A stretch of DNA of 64,000 nt from Synanceia verrucosa (taxonomy: Eukaryota > Chordata > Actinopteri > Perciformes > Synanceiidae): assembly GCA_029721515.1 (NCBI GenBank), contig CM056563.1:18109954-18173953 (forward strand). Reading direction: 5' to 3'. Under the pieces are notes generated by a model that saw only the letters and a list, made by a program, of their open reading frames with translations, made no database searches and was not told the origin of the DNA. The translations under genes and the position numbers were made by a program. The stretch's first letter is position 1; each line of letters begins with the position of its first letter. This document shows, piece by piece, positions 52,667-63,160 of the stretch.

Positions 52667-52900
52667 CAGTCAGTGCGGTCGGCGAGCTAGGAAGAATCCT
52701 CTCCAGCTACGCCCAGCGTTAGCAGCACAGCCCGGCTTTGGTCCTCGGGTTAGGAGGAAAAAGAGAAAGTGAAGATAAAAAATAAAAAAAAACCGGGAGT
52801 TAACGGAGGAAAATAGCAGGAGGTGTGAAGCGAGTCGAGAAAACTTCTCTCTTCAGCGCCGCTTTTCACAAGTGATACGCGTTCACTGAAAGGAAGAAAG
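52667..52900 (-). other. prr36: Candidate non-coding first exon and promoter of the PRR36-like gene
   Basis: On the minus strand GACTG/GTAAGA at 52667/52666 is a strong donor with no coding exon between it and the acceptor at 37104. The sequence just upstream (to about 52.9 kb) is locally richer in CpG and has no long frame. Exon 2 begins 27 nt before the ATG, so at least one upstream 5' UTR exon is required, and this is the best candidate. The transcription start is not defined; no TATA box was seen. Confidence 0.45.
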
Positions 52901-52930
52901 GAGGAGACTGACGCTTCAGTCCACACACAC

Positions 52931-52990
52931 ATACACACACGCGCACACAAATACACACACGCGCACACAAATACACACACGCGCACACAC
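52931..52990. repeat. 20-bp tandem repeat (x3) of CA/GCGC alternation at the PRR36-like promoter
   Basis: The unit atacacacacgcgcacacaa occurs three times in a row, flanked by more CA dinucleotides. The alternating pyrimidine-purine pattern with GCGC cores is of the kind that can form Z-DNA. It lies within about 300 bp upstream of the candidate first exon donor. Confidence 0.85.
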
Positions 52991-53329
52991 ACACGGTAGA
53001 AGACCGGTGAACGGATGGATGGAGAGGCAGAGGAGATGAGAGGGTTGCATTCAGGTGCCGCAGGAAATGTCGGAATACTGGTTGGAACTGTTGTAAAACG
53101 TGTACAAAAGCAGCAAAAGCAACGTTCAACAGGCAAAGTGTGGCCAAATAACTCTCGGTTTGCCTGTGTGTCAGTTTTAGAGATAAAACTAATAATCAAT
53201 GTATGGCAAACTTTAACTTTTTTCCATTTTATCATTTCATATCTAAGTCATATCCATTGTTCAAACAGTTTTGAACATTTCATTTGCTATTAAAATATAT
53301 ATTTCTTTTCTTTGTTTAGTACATGCTGC

Positions 53330-53472
53330 ACATATTATTGTCATTACTTATTCTATTACTTCATTTGTGTCGTTTATTGTTTATTGTTTCTTACTATAAC
53401 TTGTTTACGCTACTGTAACAACTGAATTTCCTCCAGTGGTTGATGAATAAAAATCTATCTATCAAACTATCA
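53330..53472 (+). mobile_element. Truncated LINE-like 3' end
   Basis: The segment ends GAATTTCCTCCAGTGG then TTGATGAATAAAAATC and (TATC)n, the L2/CR1-like tail form also seen at the end of the SINE at 14.2 kb. The upstream part is too decayed to call. Confidence 0.45.
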
Positions 53473-54972
53473 AAACAAAATGGCCATTATTTGATACTTG
53501 ATTAATAATAAAGCCAAACTTTTCCATGCCAAACAGTATTAGCTTGTGGCCAGGGCAGTCCATTTTTGTCACTGACAATACTACTGTTTAAAATAAATAA
53601 ATACAATTAAACTTACTTTTATTCATTCAATAATAATTACATTTGTTCTGTTTTCCATCACACACGTAAGCACGGTGTTTTAGAAAGATGGACATGGCAA
53701 ATGAGACTCAGATATGTCAAATATGATTGTAAATCAAATTTAAAAAATAACTTTTTTTTTGCATTTTACCACATCTTCTCTTCAATTAAATTATACCACT
53801 TGACCACACTTTAAAACACACTTTGTTTTATTGTTGAAAGTTTATGCAAAAAGATGAAACAATTGATAACATTATGATTGTACTGTAGTAATATTACCTA
53901 AGCTATTTAACTACATAGTCTGCAGTAAGTTAGCTTATATCTGTGGAATGGAAAACAGCTACATGGCTCTATTCAAAGGGAACAAAAATCCATTGAGTGG
54001 GAACTGGTTTTAGCTCATATTTAGGCAAATTTGTGTCTCATAATTGAAAATGTGTACTGGAATATGTATTGTGCTACTTATGCAGTGGATACTTCCTGGA
54101 CAGGAGTGACCTGGTAAAAGTATAATGAAGATGCCACGTGTAAAAGAAGGACAGTGTTAATCACTGTAGATAGCAGGTTAATTCTAAATAAACAGCAGCA
54201 ATTATTAAATAATAACCAGTCAGTTACACCCATTAGATGTCTTTGTATGGAGTCAGGCAACACCCTGCCAAGCTGGTCGGTCGCGTGTGAGACAAGATTA
54301 AAAATTAAATCAAAAGTAAATTTCAACAGAGGAATAACAAAGCAAAAATTTGTTGGCCCTGCATATCAAATGGGCAAACACTGCCATAATGAATGAATAA
54401 TAATGCTAAATGAAGTTAATAAAGGGTGTATCTTACTCTTTTCCTCTTTCTGTTTAACGCAAAGTAAATACAGGGTGGAATAGTTGTTAGGCTTATAATT
54501 TCTGGTGTGGCGACACATAGCACAACCTCAGTACCTCACACCACAAAATACAAAAGCACACTGAGGCCTTTTCAACTGATCAAAGTGACCTGTATTTTTA
54601 CTTGGTTTATTTAATTCTATTAGGCTCCTCTGTTAGACACAAACTGACACAGAATGCCTCACAGTAAATGTGTTTTATTTCAGAATCATTAAAACCAGGC
54701 TGCTAGGAGCCCTTGAAGGCAGCATTCACACACGACAGCGCGCCACGCTGAAATTGAAAGGAGTGAATAGCGAATAGCTTTCTCTAAACACAGCCAATCA
54801 CCTCCCAGCCAGGGGGATTATTCAAATTCAGGATGATGTCACCTCTTGCAAGTCACCCTGCTCCCTTGCCCCGAGTTCCTCCTGGCTGTCTGTTGCCCTC
54901 CCTTCTCAGGCCCCCTGCACCCTCTTTTCTCTCCTCTTCAAACCCTTTTCTTTCTTTCTCCATGCTCCACTG

Positions 54973-54975
<3 letters not shown>

Positions 54976-55007
<32 letters not shown>
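54976..55007. repeat. (CA)n microsatellite
   Basis: A CA run of about 15 units. Confidence 0.9.
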
Positions 55008-55009
<2 letters not shown>

Positions 55010-55221
55010 TAACGGTGCGTTACTGCTGCCCCACATGCATCAAGTCGCAGGCATTGTCTGCCTTCAATGTGACTGTTGCATCAAGGATTTAAAAATCTCT
55101 CAACACATTTCAGACCTGTTGAGTGTCGTTTTTGAACTGATTTCTGAGCAAAGATGGACTCCTGTTGCAAATACGCTTGTGAGCTTAATAGTCTCGCACA
55201 TTTTTTAGGCTTCTTTGTCTT

Positions 55222-55489
55222 CCATCCATCCATCTACTGTTTATCCTCATAGGGTCGTGGGGGGCTGGAGCCTATCCCAGCTGTCCTAAGGCGAAAGGCA
55301 GGGTACACCCTGGACAAGTCTCCAGTTTATCACAGGGCACACAGACAACCACTCACACTCACATTCACAGCTAAGGACAATTTAGATTAGCCAGTTGACA
55401 TCCCCTATGCATGTCTTTGGATGGTGGGAGGAAGCTGGAGTACCCAGAGAGAACCCACGCAGACAAGGGGAGAACATGCAAACTCCTCT
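55222..55489 (-). mobile_element. Retroposon copy with exact 11-bp target duplication
   Basis: The 268-bp insert is flanked by TTCTTTGTCTT at 55211-55221 and 55490-55500. On the minus strand it starts with GAGTTTGCATGTTCTCCCC and ends in a (GATG)n tail. The variable-length-type duplication and the tail indicate target-primed reverse transcription. The GATG tail is the kind known for fish RTE/Rex3-type elements; that class is an inference. Confidence 0.75.
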
Positions 55490-55760
55490 TTCTTTGTCTT
55501 TAAAAGTCAAATTCCCATGCATTTCAACATGTGCACCTGCCTGCCAGTTCAGTCTGCCACCACCTCAAATCAAATCCAGAGAAACTGAAAAGGGTGAGCT
55601 CGTCTGGAAGACATTAAGACAGCAACAAGCAGCTGATAGATACGGTGTGTCGTCCTTTCAGTTGTGTGTCACAAGCATTGTGTCAAGGTTTACAAGCTTT
55701 TGTTTCAATGTGCTGTGTTCCTCGACAGAACAAGGCTTTCAGAGACAGTCTGGGTGGGCA

Positions 55761-55788
55761 TGCTGTCTGTCTGTCTGTCTGTCTGTCT
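55761..55788. repeat. (CTGT)n microsatellite
   Basis: About seven CTGT units. Confidence 0.9.
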
Positions 55789-57768
55789 CTCAGCTCCCAG
55801 CAGCTGCCTGTCCTTGTCGACATGAGCCAGGCTTTTGTGTGCTGGTCCATTGTGGATAGGCTCCTTTTCATGACGAGCCTGTGGTGCCCTCTTCTCTTTC
55901 CTGGAGTGCTTGGAAAGGAGAGATTTGTCTGAGCGCCGGGTGGAAATATGTGGCACAAAACCACAAAAACATACACACACGACCCCTGATTGCATCTCTC
56001 TTTATCTGTATCTGCCAGAGGATGTTTTGTTTGTGTTCCTCTGATGCAGATCAGTGATTTATTGCTCAGGGTTATCTGCTGTTCTACAGTGCTGCGTGTC
56101 TTTCTGTTGAACCGGCAGTCAAGTCATACCCGTGTAAATATCTGCAGGATTAATTAAATTATTTAAACTGAATTAAGGCAAAAATGACACCCACAACTGT
56201 AATTTTATTTCACTGTGATCATACTGTGCAGGTGTGTGTGCAAGTGTACAAAAGACACGGAAGGAGAGCAGGAAGAGGGTGGAGATTACGATGCCTCTTG
56301 GCTTGATGCTGATGGACGTATTGGCATGGTCAACCAGCCACAACAAAGAGAGGAAGGTATTTTTTTTTCAGTGTGGTGTGCGGCAGCGGAGACAGGAAGG
56401 GGCAGGGCTGTGTACCCCGCTGCACAGTTCCCATGTTATTTATCTCATTGTTTTTTCCCCTCCCGACACACAGTCCAGCTGGGGTAGCCGCTGCACAAAA
56501 GGGCTGGCGCTCAGTCAAGCCCCAAAACCTGGCCTCCAGTCAGAGGTCTACTACCTTTGACAAGCTCTTACACAACACAGTAGCAGATACAGGCATGCTC
56601 TCCTTGTGTTTCATGTATTCCAGATTGCACAGAAGTCTCCAGCTAGGCAGCCAAACCACACAAGACAGCAGCCGGCACTGCGAGACACACCCATCACATC
56701 AGACACAGCCTGTCGCCATCTTTTTCAAGAGGTATTCACCCATCAAACATCTTTTTCCACAGTTGGCTTCAAAATGCACAAGAGATATTAACGCACACCG
56801 TCTCAAATGCCAATACTTCAAATATTATCGTGATAAATTCAATTATAAACAGTGTGTGTGTGTGTAGGCAGATACAGGTTCGTACACGTTGCTCTCTGTG
56901 CACAGCGTGGACTCCCTAAAGAGTGCAACATGCCAGCACAGCATGTCATTAACATGCAACGAGCTACAGCGCTCACCGACAGGCATCGTGAGAAGAGTGA
57001 TTTCACAGGCAACATGTGCAGAGAGAACCTTGATAAAAGAGTGTTATCAATACAGCATGTGGGCCAGGTTCTGTGTACATTTATCTATTTGATGATGCTC
57101 TATCCTCATGCAGATGCAGATAAAGAAGCAAGTATCAATCAAGGATGTGTGTCTGAGCTGCAGTTAACAAGGATGGAAGCCTCTGCTGGGCGGCTCTGTT
57201 TTCTTTATGGGACTGTTTAATCAGCTTTACCCTGAAGGCTGGCCAGTTCCTGTCAGTCTGATGCTAAGTGCTTCGTCTGAGCCCTGGTAGCATCCTTGAG
57301 TAAATAATGCATGCAGGTACTGAGGATATTGGACAGCTATACCTCTCCTCTGCACTAAGAGTGAGTGAGTGTGCCTTGATCGTTGTCCGTCCCATCGTCT
57401 CCCTCATTTTTGCCCATTTACATCTTCTGTGTGTTTTTCTTCAGCTGCTGCTGCCTGACCCTGACTCTACGTCAATTTACTTTGCGTTGTACTTCATGGT
57501 AATGGTAGACTTTACGATGAATCACTTCTACTGTCATCATTATTCATCTTTAATGAAGGCAACACACTGCTCTCTTTGTTAATGTGTTTTAGCTTCCAAC
57601 AGTATAAAGCCTTCATTGCCTCTGAGTCGTATTGATTTCTTCTGACTGGTTGCAGTGATGGTGGCTGCAGACAGAGCCTGCTCTCTCCCTCTAGTGGTGC
57701 CAGACCACCACAACACACTGATGGCTCACCAGCTTCATGCAAAGCTTTAGTATGATATCTATATAATT

Positions 57769-58292
57769 ACCTCCGTCAAGGAGGTTATGTTTTCACCAGG
57801 GCTTGTTGATATGTTGGTTTGCAAAATAACTCAAGAAGTTGTGGACGGATTTTGACGAAATTTTCAGGGTTGGTCGGAAGTGGTCTAACTTAGAACTGAT
57901 TAATTTTTGATGGTGATCAGATCGATTCAAAGGTCATCAAGGTCAAATGAAAGGTCACGCCATAGTAATGTATGGGAGATTTCACATATTTCTGAACGCT
58001 CAGGGTGTATAATTTTCAGCCAATCGTCACCTAATTTGGTAAATAAAATAAAAACTAATATAGGAATCCAGAAATCACTGATTCAGTTTAGTCAAGATCA
58101 GTAAAAGCTCAAGGTCAGCAAGGTCAAATATGCGTTTTTTAACCATAACTTCATATAGGAAGGAGCTAGAGCAATGCAACTGGTCTCAAAATATCCAGAA
58201 AATAATTTTCAATTTCTAATCTTAGACATTCTTATTGTCAAATATTAATATTTTCCGCGATAACAAAAAACACTCTCTGAGTGCTTTTCTAG
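57769..58292. mobile_element. Non-autonomous element of the CTCCGYCAAGGAGGTTATG family
   Basis: It opens with CCTCCGTCAAGGAGGTTATG, continues with TTTTGACGAAATTTTCAGGG and GGTCATCAAGGTCAAA, and ends CTCTGAGTGCTTTTCTAG. I recognise this as a common fish interspersed family. Terminal repeats are not clear here, so the class is left open. Confidence 0.6.
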
Positions 58293-58559
58293 TTTTATAT
58301 AGCAGCCTTTCCCAGCACACTACACCTTCAGATCCAATTTATTACTGATCAATACCATTGTTGCTGTAAGCACAACTGCCAGCCTCTCATTACGCTTATT
58401 CTTATTGTCATTTACTATTTGATAGAAGATCAGAAACTCTTCTGTCTTCTGTCTGTATTTTAGAGGAAATAAATTTCATAAAAGCAGGAAACCAGGATTA
58501 TTTATTAGATTTTCCCAAATCTAATAAATAATGTCTAAAAAAAGAAAAGATGATTATTA

Positions 58560-61012
58560 AAATGGACACAAAATTTTTCGGCTATGGGACACAAAAAAAA
58601 CTGTCTGGGATTACTTGTCTCAACAATATTTATACAATTTAAGTCTTTCTGGTTTCATTCAGAAGGCAACATCGTCACAGAAAATATTCATTACAAATGA
58701 AGGTAAAAACCTGTACAAGTTCATCTATAAACTCCCTTTTAGCAACGACTCACGCCTTCTCAGAACAAGGTAAAATAATTATGACAGCATAAAATATAAG
58801 AAAACTGTAAAGAAAAACACTGTTAGCATTAAATCAAAGTGGCAAGAAAGAAGCTTCCCATATGGAGAATGCAAACAACACATTATACAGTACTTTGTTC
58901 CAATGAGACACATTTAAACCAAGTGAAGCTGTACATCCACCTCCATTCAGTGCAAATAAGTAAGTGAAAATAAACATTCACTTAAAGTAGACACACACTA
59001 CTCTGACTGTAAACAATTTTCATGTATTTGACAGTGTCAGTAAAGTGAAAAACAAAAATCCCTTTAGTCCTGAAACACATTTTGTGCATGAATATCCCTT
59101 TTCCCTTGAACAGTGCCCTTCTTGTGCCTCCACGTAGCACGCTGTGACGACATTAGCGCTTCACTAAGTGTATATAATAAGATATTCAGAATATAGTTTT
59201 TTTTTTTCTTTTTAAAAGGGTTGAAAGAAGAACTGCCGGTTTACAGAGATGCCCTAATTCATTTGCTAATAAAAAAAAAGAGCTATTACCCCTTTACACT
59301 TGGCTTCAATGTCAGTGCACTGACATTGTTATATAAAATACAGACAGCTCCCTAAGCTGCCTATGTACTACCCTAAAAAGCCAAAACAAAGCAACTACAC
59401 ATCTGATCAAAACTGATATTAAGCCAGCAATTGCATGAAAAATTCTTGAGAATAAAAAAAAACCCATGCAGCTTAGCTTAAATGCCATCTCTGCAGCCTC
59501 TCACTCATATTTATATCACATATTTACAGATATTTTAGTTCAAAATCAATTTATCAAATTTGCCGAATGCAAGATTGGTAGTATTTCTACTGTTTGTTCA
59601 TGGCTCTAACATGGTGACTTCTGAGTCGGCGGCGTGTGATTGCTAACGGTGGTAACAGCGCTAAAACGACAACAGCAACAGTGCTGAGAGAGCTCCGCTA
59701 TCAGCTAAAAGCACCATGAGTGCATTACAGAGCAGCAGTCCAGAGCTAGTCATGCACTAAAGGAACATACCAAAGCAAAGATAACAAGCTCTGACTACAA
59801 CACACACAGAGGAGAGCGACTTCATTCTCTGCTCAGGTACACATTACTCCTCTGTGTGTTTACATATTAATGCTCTGGATATCATATATAGCACCTTTTA
59901 AACTGGTGCAAAAAAAAAAAAAAAATAATCAGGAACACGTTTTCTTTGTAGATGTGTTTTGTTTGTATTTTCCCTGTGCTCTATCGAACGGTGTTTCAAG
60001 TTTTATGTAGAAACTGCGGTAATTGCAAATAATCAGCATCAAATTATGGTTTCATAATTTATAAATATGTATATATTACACACTTTGGGTAAGCGCTCTG
60101 AATTCACAAAATCTCTTTTCGCAGCTTCTACAGTGCTCTCACACAGTTTAGCACAATGTGCATCATTTGAATCCTGATTTTCTCTAGGAATATTATTTTG
60201 TAGCCTTGCACGAAGCACTTTAAACCAAATGGTAAAGAGGCTCTGTCTCGCAGTGCATTAGTTACCTAGCTCTTTACAGCACAGTTCATACATATTGATG
60301 ACTAACTGGTTGGCTGCAGGGCTCGCCCTTCCTCATGCAGCCATCTCTGGGACATGAACAAAGCAAAGAATTGAAAATGCTGGGTAGTGAAGGAGCAGCC
60401 ATGACTGAAAACCCTGCAGAAGCTAATGCATACGCACAACGGTTAATGATCCCTCTTTCCTTGTGTCCATTCCACCTCTGCTACGATTAAGAGGATGTAC
60501 ACATATTTACATAATCAAGAAGGCAAAAAACTAACCTGGGCAGCCATGTGTGTGACACTAAAAGGATAATAATAATAATAATAATAAGTGGTTCATTCGA
60601 GTGAGTGCACATCCATTTTACTGAGTGGACCCTGTGTCCAGACTAAAGCAATGAATATGTTTACTGGCATTATATGTCTACTAGTCATCAAAGCCCTACC
60701 AAACTGACATAAAGAGACAATAAATTATTCATACAGTACAAAAAGCTGAAGCCGGTAACTGAGCTTGAGACGGTGCAGTGTGCTCTGCTGTTCCAGTAGA
60801 AATCTAAATGCAAATTTCAAACACGTTCTAGAGGACAGCGTGGTCCAAGGTCAGTCTGTTCACCCCCCAAGGCATTTATCATCCCTGCTGGGTATTTGAA
60901 AAAAGGAGCTCAACTGCAGACAGCTGTCACCGGAGTGGAAATATAATGAAAAAAAATCCCTTGACTTCCCACACACATACACTGCTGACGCTAATCCACT
61001 TCCTCCTCCTCC
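58560..61012 (-). other. mcoln1: Probable mcoln1 3' UTR and downstream flank
   Basis: This AT-rich stretch follows the mcoln1 stop and has no long open frame. Several plus-strand TTTATT strings are minus-strand AATAAA poly(A) signals, including ones near 58,500 at the far end. It also carries a (TAA)n tract near 60,568-60,588. No transposon ends were seen. The 3' UTR end cannot be fixed from sequence alone; the whole stretch is an inference. Confidence 0.3.
60568..60588. repeat. (TAA)n microsatellite
   Basis: Seven TAA units within the likely mcoln1 3' flank. Confidence 0.9.
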
Positions 61013-61147
61013 TCACCAGTTACAGCAGCAGAGGAAGGAGCATGACGACCCTTCTGGCCCACGGAACTTGCCAGAGCAGGGCGTGTCTGTGCACTCCGCG
61101 ATGAAAGCGTGCAGATCGTTGACTCGTTCCTGCTCCTGCGTCTGAGC
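61013..61147 (-). CDS. mcoln1: mcoln1 terminal coding exon: cytosolic tail
   Basis: The exon is 135 nt: 44 residues and a TGA. The acceptor is ttcctgcag. The tail reads AQTQEQERVNDLHAFIAECT, then DTPCSGKFRGPEGSSCSF and LCCCNW, aligning with the LHAFIAEC...SGKF...CCC tail of the family. It ends two residues after the Cys triplet and has no dileucine signal like the one at the end of mammalian MCOLN1. The stop lies in TG/GTGAGG, which would also work as a donor, so an alternative longer tail is possible. Confidence 0.88.
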   Translation of the reverse strand, partial: AQTQEQERVNDLHAFIAECTDTPCSGKFRGPEGSSCSFLCCCNW

Positions 61148-62721
61148 CTGCAGGAACACAGTGCATTAATTAACATTTTCTACATGCTGATCTCCTCAAT
61201 GACCGATGTGTGATGTGTCAAACCGTACCATAATGGTGTCGTAAGCTCCGGTGATGAGTGCGATGAAGAGGGACAGCACCATGTAGATGAAGAGGGAGAT
61301 GAAGGTGTAAAGGTAGACCTGGCTGAAGATCCACACCAGAGTGCCGCTTTGCTCCATCTCAGCGAACGTTACAAACATGTCGTCCCCGTTGATCAGAGAA
61401 AAGAGGCACTCAGACACCTTGGACAGGGAGCGAAACTGTATGCAAACAACACAACACACACTGGTGAAATTAATGCAACATTTAAACGAGGAAATGACAC
61501 TGAGGTGAGAAAGAGGACAAAGTGTTTTCAACATGTTATAAGGATAGTTTGAATTTTTTTTGGAAATACTCTTTTTGACATTCTTGCCGAGGGTTGGGTG
61601 AGAAGTTTGATACTCTCATATAAATGAAATATACGGAAATACTGTAGCAATTTTAATGAGGTCATAACATTGGTTCCAGGTGGAATTGATGTTCACAGTA
61701 AGAGCTGCATCTGTAGCACAAAGTTATATAACATATAAAAGTAGTACTACAACTGGTTTTAGTGGTTCCTCTCATTTTCCACTGTAACATAGTAACATAG
61801 TTCATAGCTAAGCTAAGCTAACTGGCTAAGGTTAGCGTTAATGGGGTTAACCACTGCAGGATCTCTTCAGTTTGTAGAAATGCTGCAAAAAAAAAAAAGA
61901 GCCAATTTTACCATGATTCTTCATGCAATTTAACTTTGACAAATCTACCAGAACACATTATACTAAATCAAAAACAATCCATCCACATAATGATGTCATG
62001 ATTCATATTTCATGAATGTCAGTTTCCTTCTCTCTTTAATTACGCACAGCTACAAAGACAATAAGCTGGAGGGCATTTTATGATAATTAGGCTGTTGTGA
62101 ATGGCTGTCTGAATGACTCACGCTTGCTCAATCCTTGTTAGAGACAGGGCAGTGTGTACAGTACCTTGGTATGATAGGGCCCCAGCACGATCCATCCACA
62201 GAAGCAATATCCCAAATAAATGGCAGCTGCACAGCAGCAGAAGCGGATAACATTAGGAAAAGCAGCTCTGAGGGTAACAATCAAGATCTGTGAGAAAAAG
62301 AGAGAGGGACGGAATGAGCAAAATATATTCAGACAAAGAACAGTGAGAAGATAAAAGAGGGAAAAAAGCTCTTGATTTTCACCTACATTGTATTTCTGGA
62401 AGAAGCTGAGGTAGCGGATGACTCCCACCCACACCAGCAGAGTGGAGGTCCCCAACAGGATCCCACAGATGTCATACGATGACAAATTCTGCATCACAAC
62501 AGCGACGTCATTAATGAGCAGTAACAGCACTGTAAAGCCGTGACAGCTTGCTAATATCACCTCATTATTACCTTAGACTCGATCCCAATTTTGATGAAGC
62601 TGCCGATGATGGTGAACATGTCGCTGATGATGAGCAGAATGTACCAGCCATTGATGAACTCCATTCTGTCTCCCCAGCTCACACTGCGACCAAGACGGTG
62701 TTTGAAAAACTGCACGTACTC
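61013..62721 (-). CDS. mcoln1: Mucolipin (TRPML) cation channel, last five coding exons; best match mucolipin-1
   Basis: This is the 3' part of a mucolipin gene. Mucolipins are six-pass TRP channels that release Ca2+ and other cations from late endosomes and lysosomes. Five exons (62721-62572, 62488-62387, 62287-62165, 61435-61229, 61147-61013) all have AG acceptors and GT donors, all join in phase 0, and give 50+34+41+69+44 residues and a stop. Visible parts in order: the S3 region MEFINGWYILLIISDMF, an S4-region segment GTSTLLVWVGVIRYL, the S5 segment IRFCCCAAAIYLGYCFCGWI, the pore with the family filter motif NGDD in LINGDDMFVTF, S6 with FIYMVLSLFIALITGAYDTI, and a cytosolic tail ending in SFLCCCNW. 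The tail cysteines correspond to the palmitoylated cluster known in MCOLN1. KIGIESK, FVTF and ITGAYDTI favour mucolipin-1 over mucolipins 2 and 3. The first half of the protein, with S1 and the luminal domain, lies beyond the right edge. Whether this is the a or b fish copy cannot be decided. Confidence 0.93.
61229..61435 (-). CDS. mcoln1: mcoln1 exon: pore and S6
   Basis: The exon is 207 nt, phase 0, 69 residues. It holds FRSLSKVSECLFSLINGDDM (pore helix and NGDD filter), the pore-to-S6 turn with MEQSGTLVWIFSQ, and S6. The two acidic filter residues are intact, so the channel pore looks functional. The donor is ATG/GTACGG. Confidence 0.95.
62165..62287 (-). CDS. mcoln1: mcoln1 exon: S5 region
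   Basis: The exon is 123 nt, phase 0, 41 residues from ILIVTLRAAFPNVIRF to LGPYHTK. The acceptor is tctcacag and the donor AAG/GTACTG. It contains the Cys-rich S5 segment FCCCAAAIYLGYCFCGW that marks the family. Confidence 0.93.
62387..62488 (-). CDS. mcoln1: mcoln1 exon: S4 region
   Basis: The exon is 102 nt, phase 0, 34 residues from NLSSYDICGI to SFFQKYN. The acceptor follows gatgcag and the donor is AAT/GTAGGT. The segment LLGTSTLLVWVGVIRYL is nearly invariant among vertebrate mucolipins. Confidence 0.93.
62572..62721 (-). CDS. mcoln1: mcoln1 exon: S3 region
   Basis: The exon is 150 nt, phase 0 at both ends, and encodes 50 residues from EYVQFFKHRLGRSVSW to IKIGIESK. The acceptor reads ctgaatag and the donor AAG/GTAATA on the minus strand. 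It covers the linker after S2 and the S3 helix. Confidence 0.92.
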
Positions 62722-62889
62722 CTATTCAGAGAGTCCATGACCAACAAGATGAGTAGTTAATATAATAAAATACTTAGAATATTTTCATTGATCGCCCATT
62801 ATTACAGCAGTGTAAACAAGTATTAAGTAAGAAAAAACAATAAAGAAACATTAATAAAATAATATAATAAGTAATAGTAACAATAATGG

Positions 62890-62972
62890 CAAATTAAATA
62901 CAATATTTGGATTATGCATATGACTTATAAATTATGAAGTAGAAAACTAGACATAAAAATAAAATCAACAGT
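62890..62972. repeat. Diverged copy of the 15.2-kb repeat
   Basis: It shares GGCAAATTAAA-like, TATTTGGAYTA, TGACTTRTAAATTA and ATAAAAATARAA segments with 15241-15328 in the same order and orientation. ATCAGCCAGTGAT recurs downstream in both places. Confidence 0.5.
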
Positions 62973-63141
62973 TTTGTGTTGTGATGACAAATGACAGTGA
63001 TCAGCCAGTGATAGTGATATTACAAAATTAATGACGCATCCCATTTTTGTCTTTAGTCTGTACAAAAAACGGCAGTGTAAAACAGAGAAGCTGTGGTTTC
63101 ACGGTGGAGTGCACTCAATAGATGCATCTCCTGTTTTCCAG

Positions 63142-63160
63142 TTAAAGGTACCCTGTGCAG
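63142..63160. repeat. Solo end of the TTAAAGGT MITE family
   Basis: TTAAAGGTACCCTGTGCAG differs at one base from the inverted right end of the element at 20938-21081. No matching second end lies in the remaining window. Confidence 0.5.

Noticed and set aside
60330..60360. Possible extra mcoln1 3' exon after catgtcccag
   Set aside because: Joining it to the TG of the alternative donor gives an immediate TGA, so it adds nothing.
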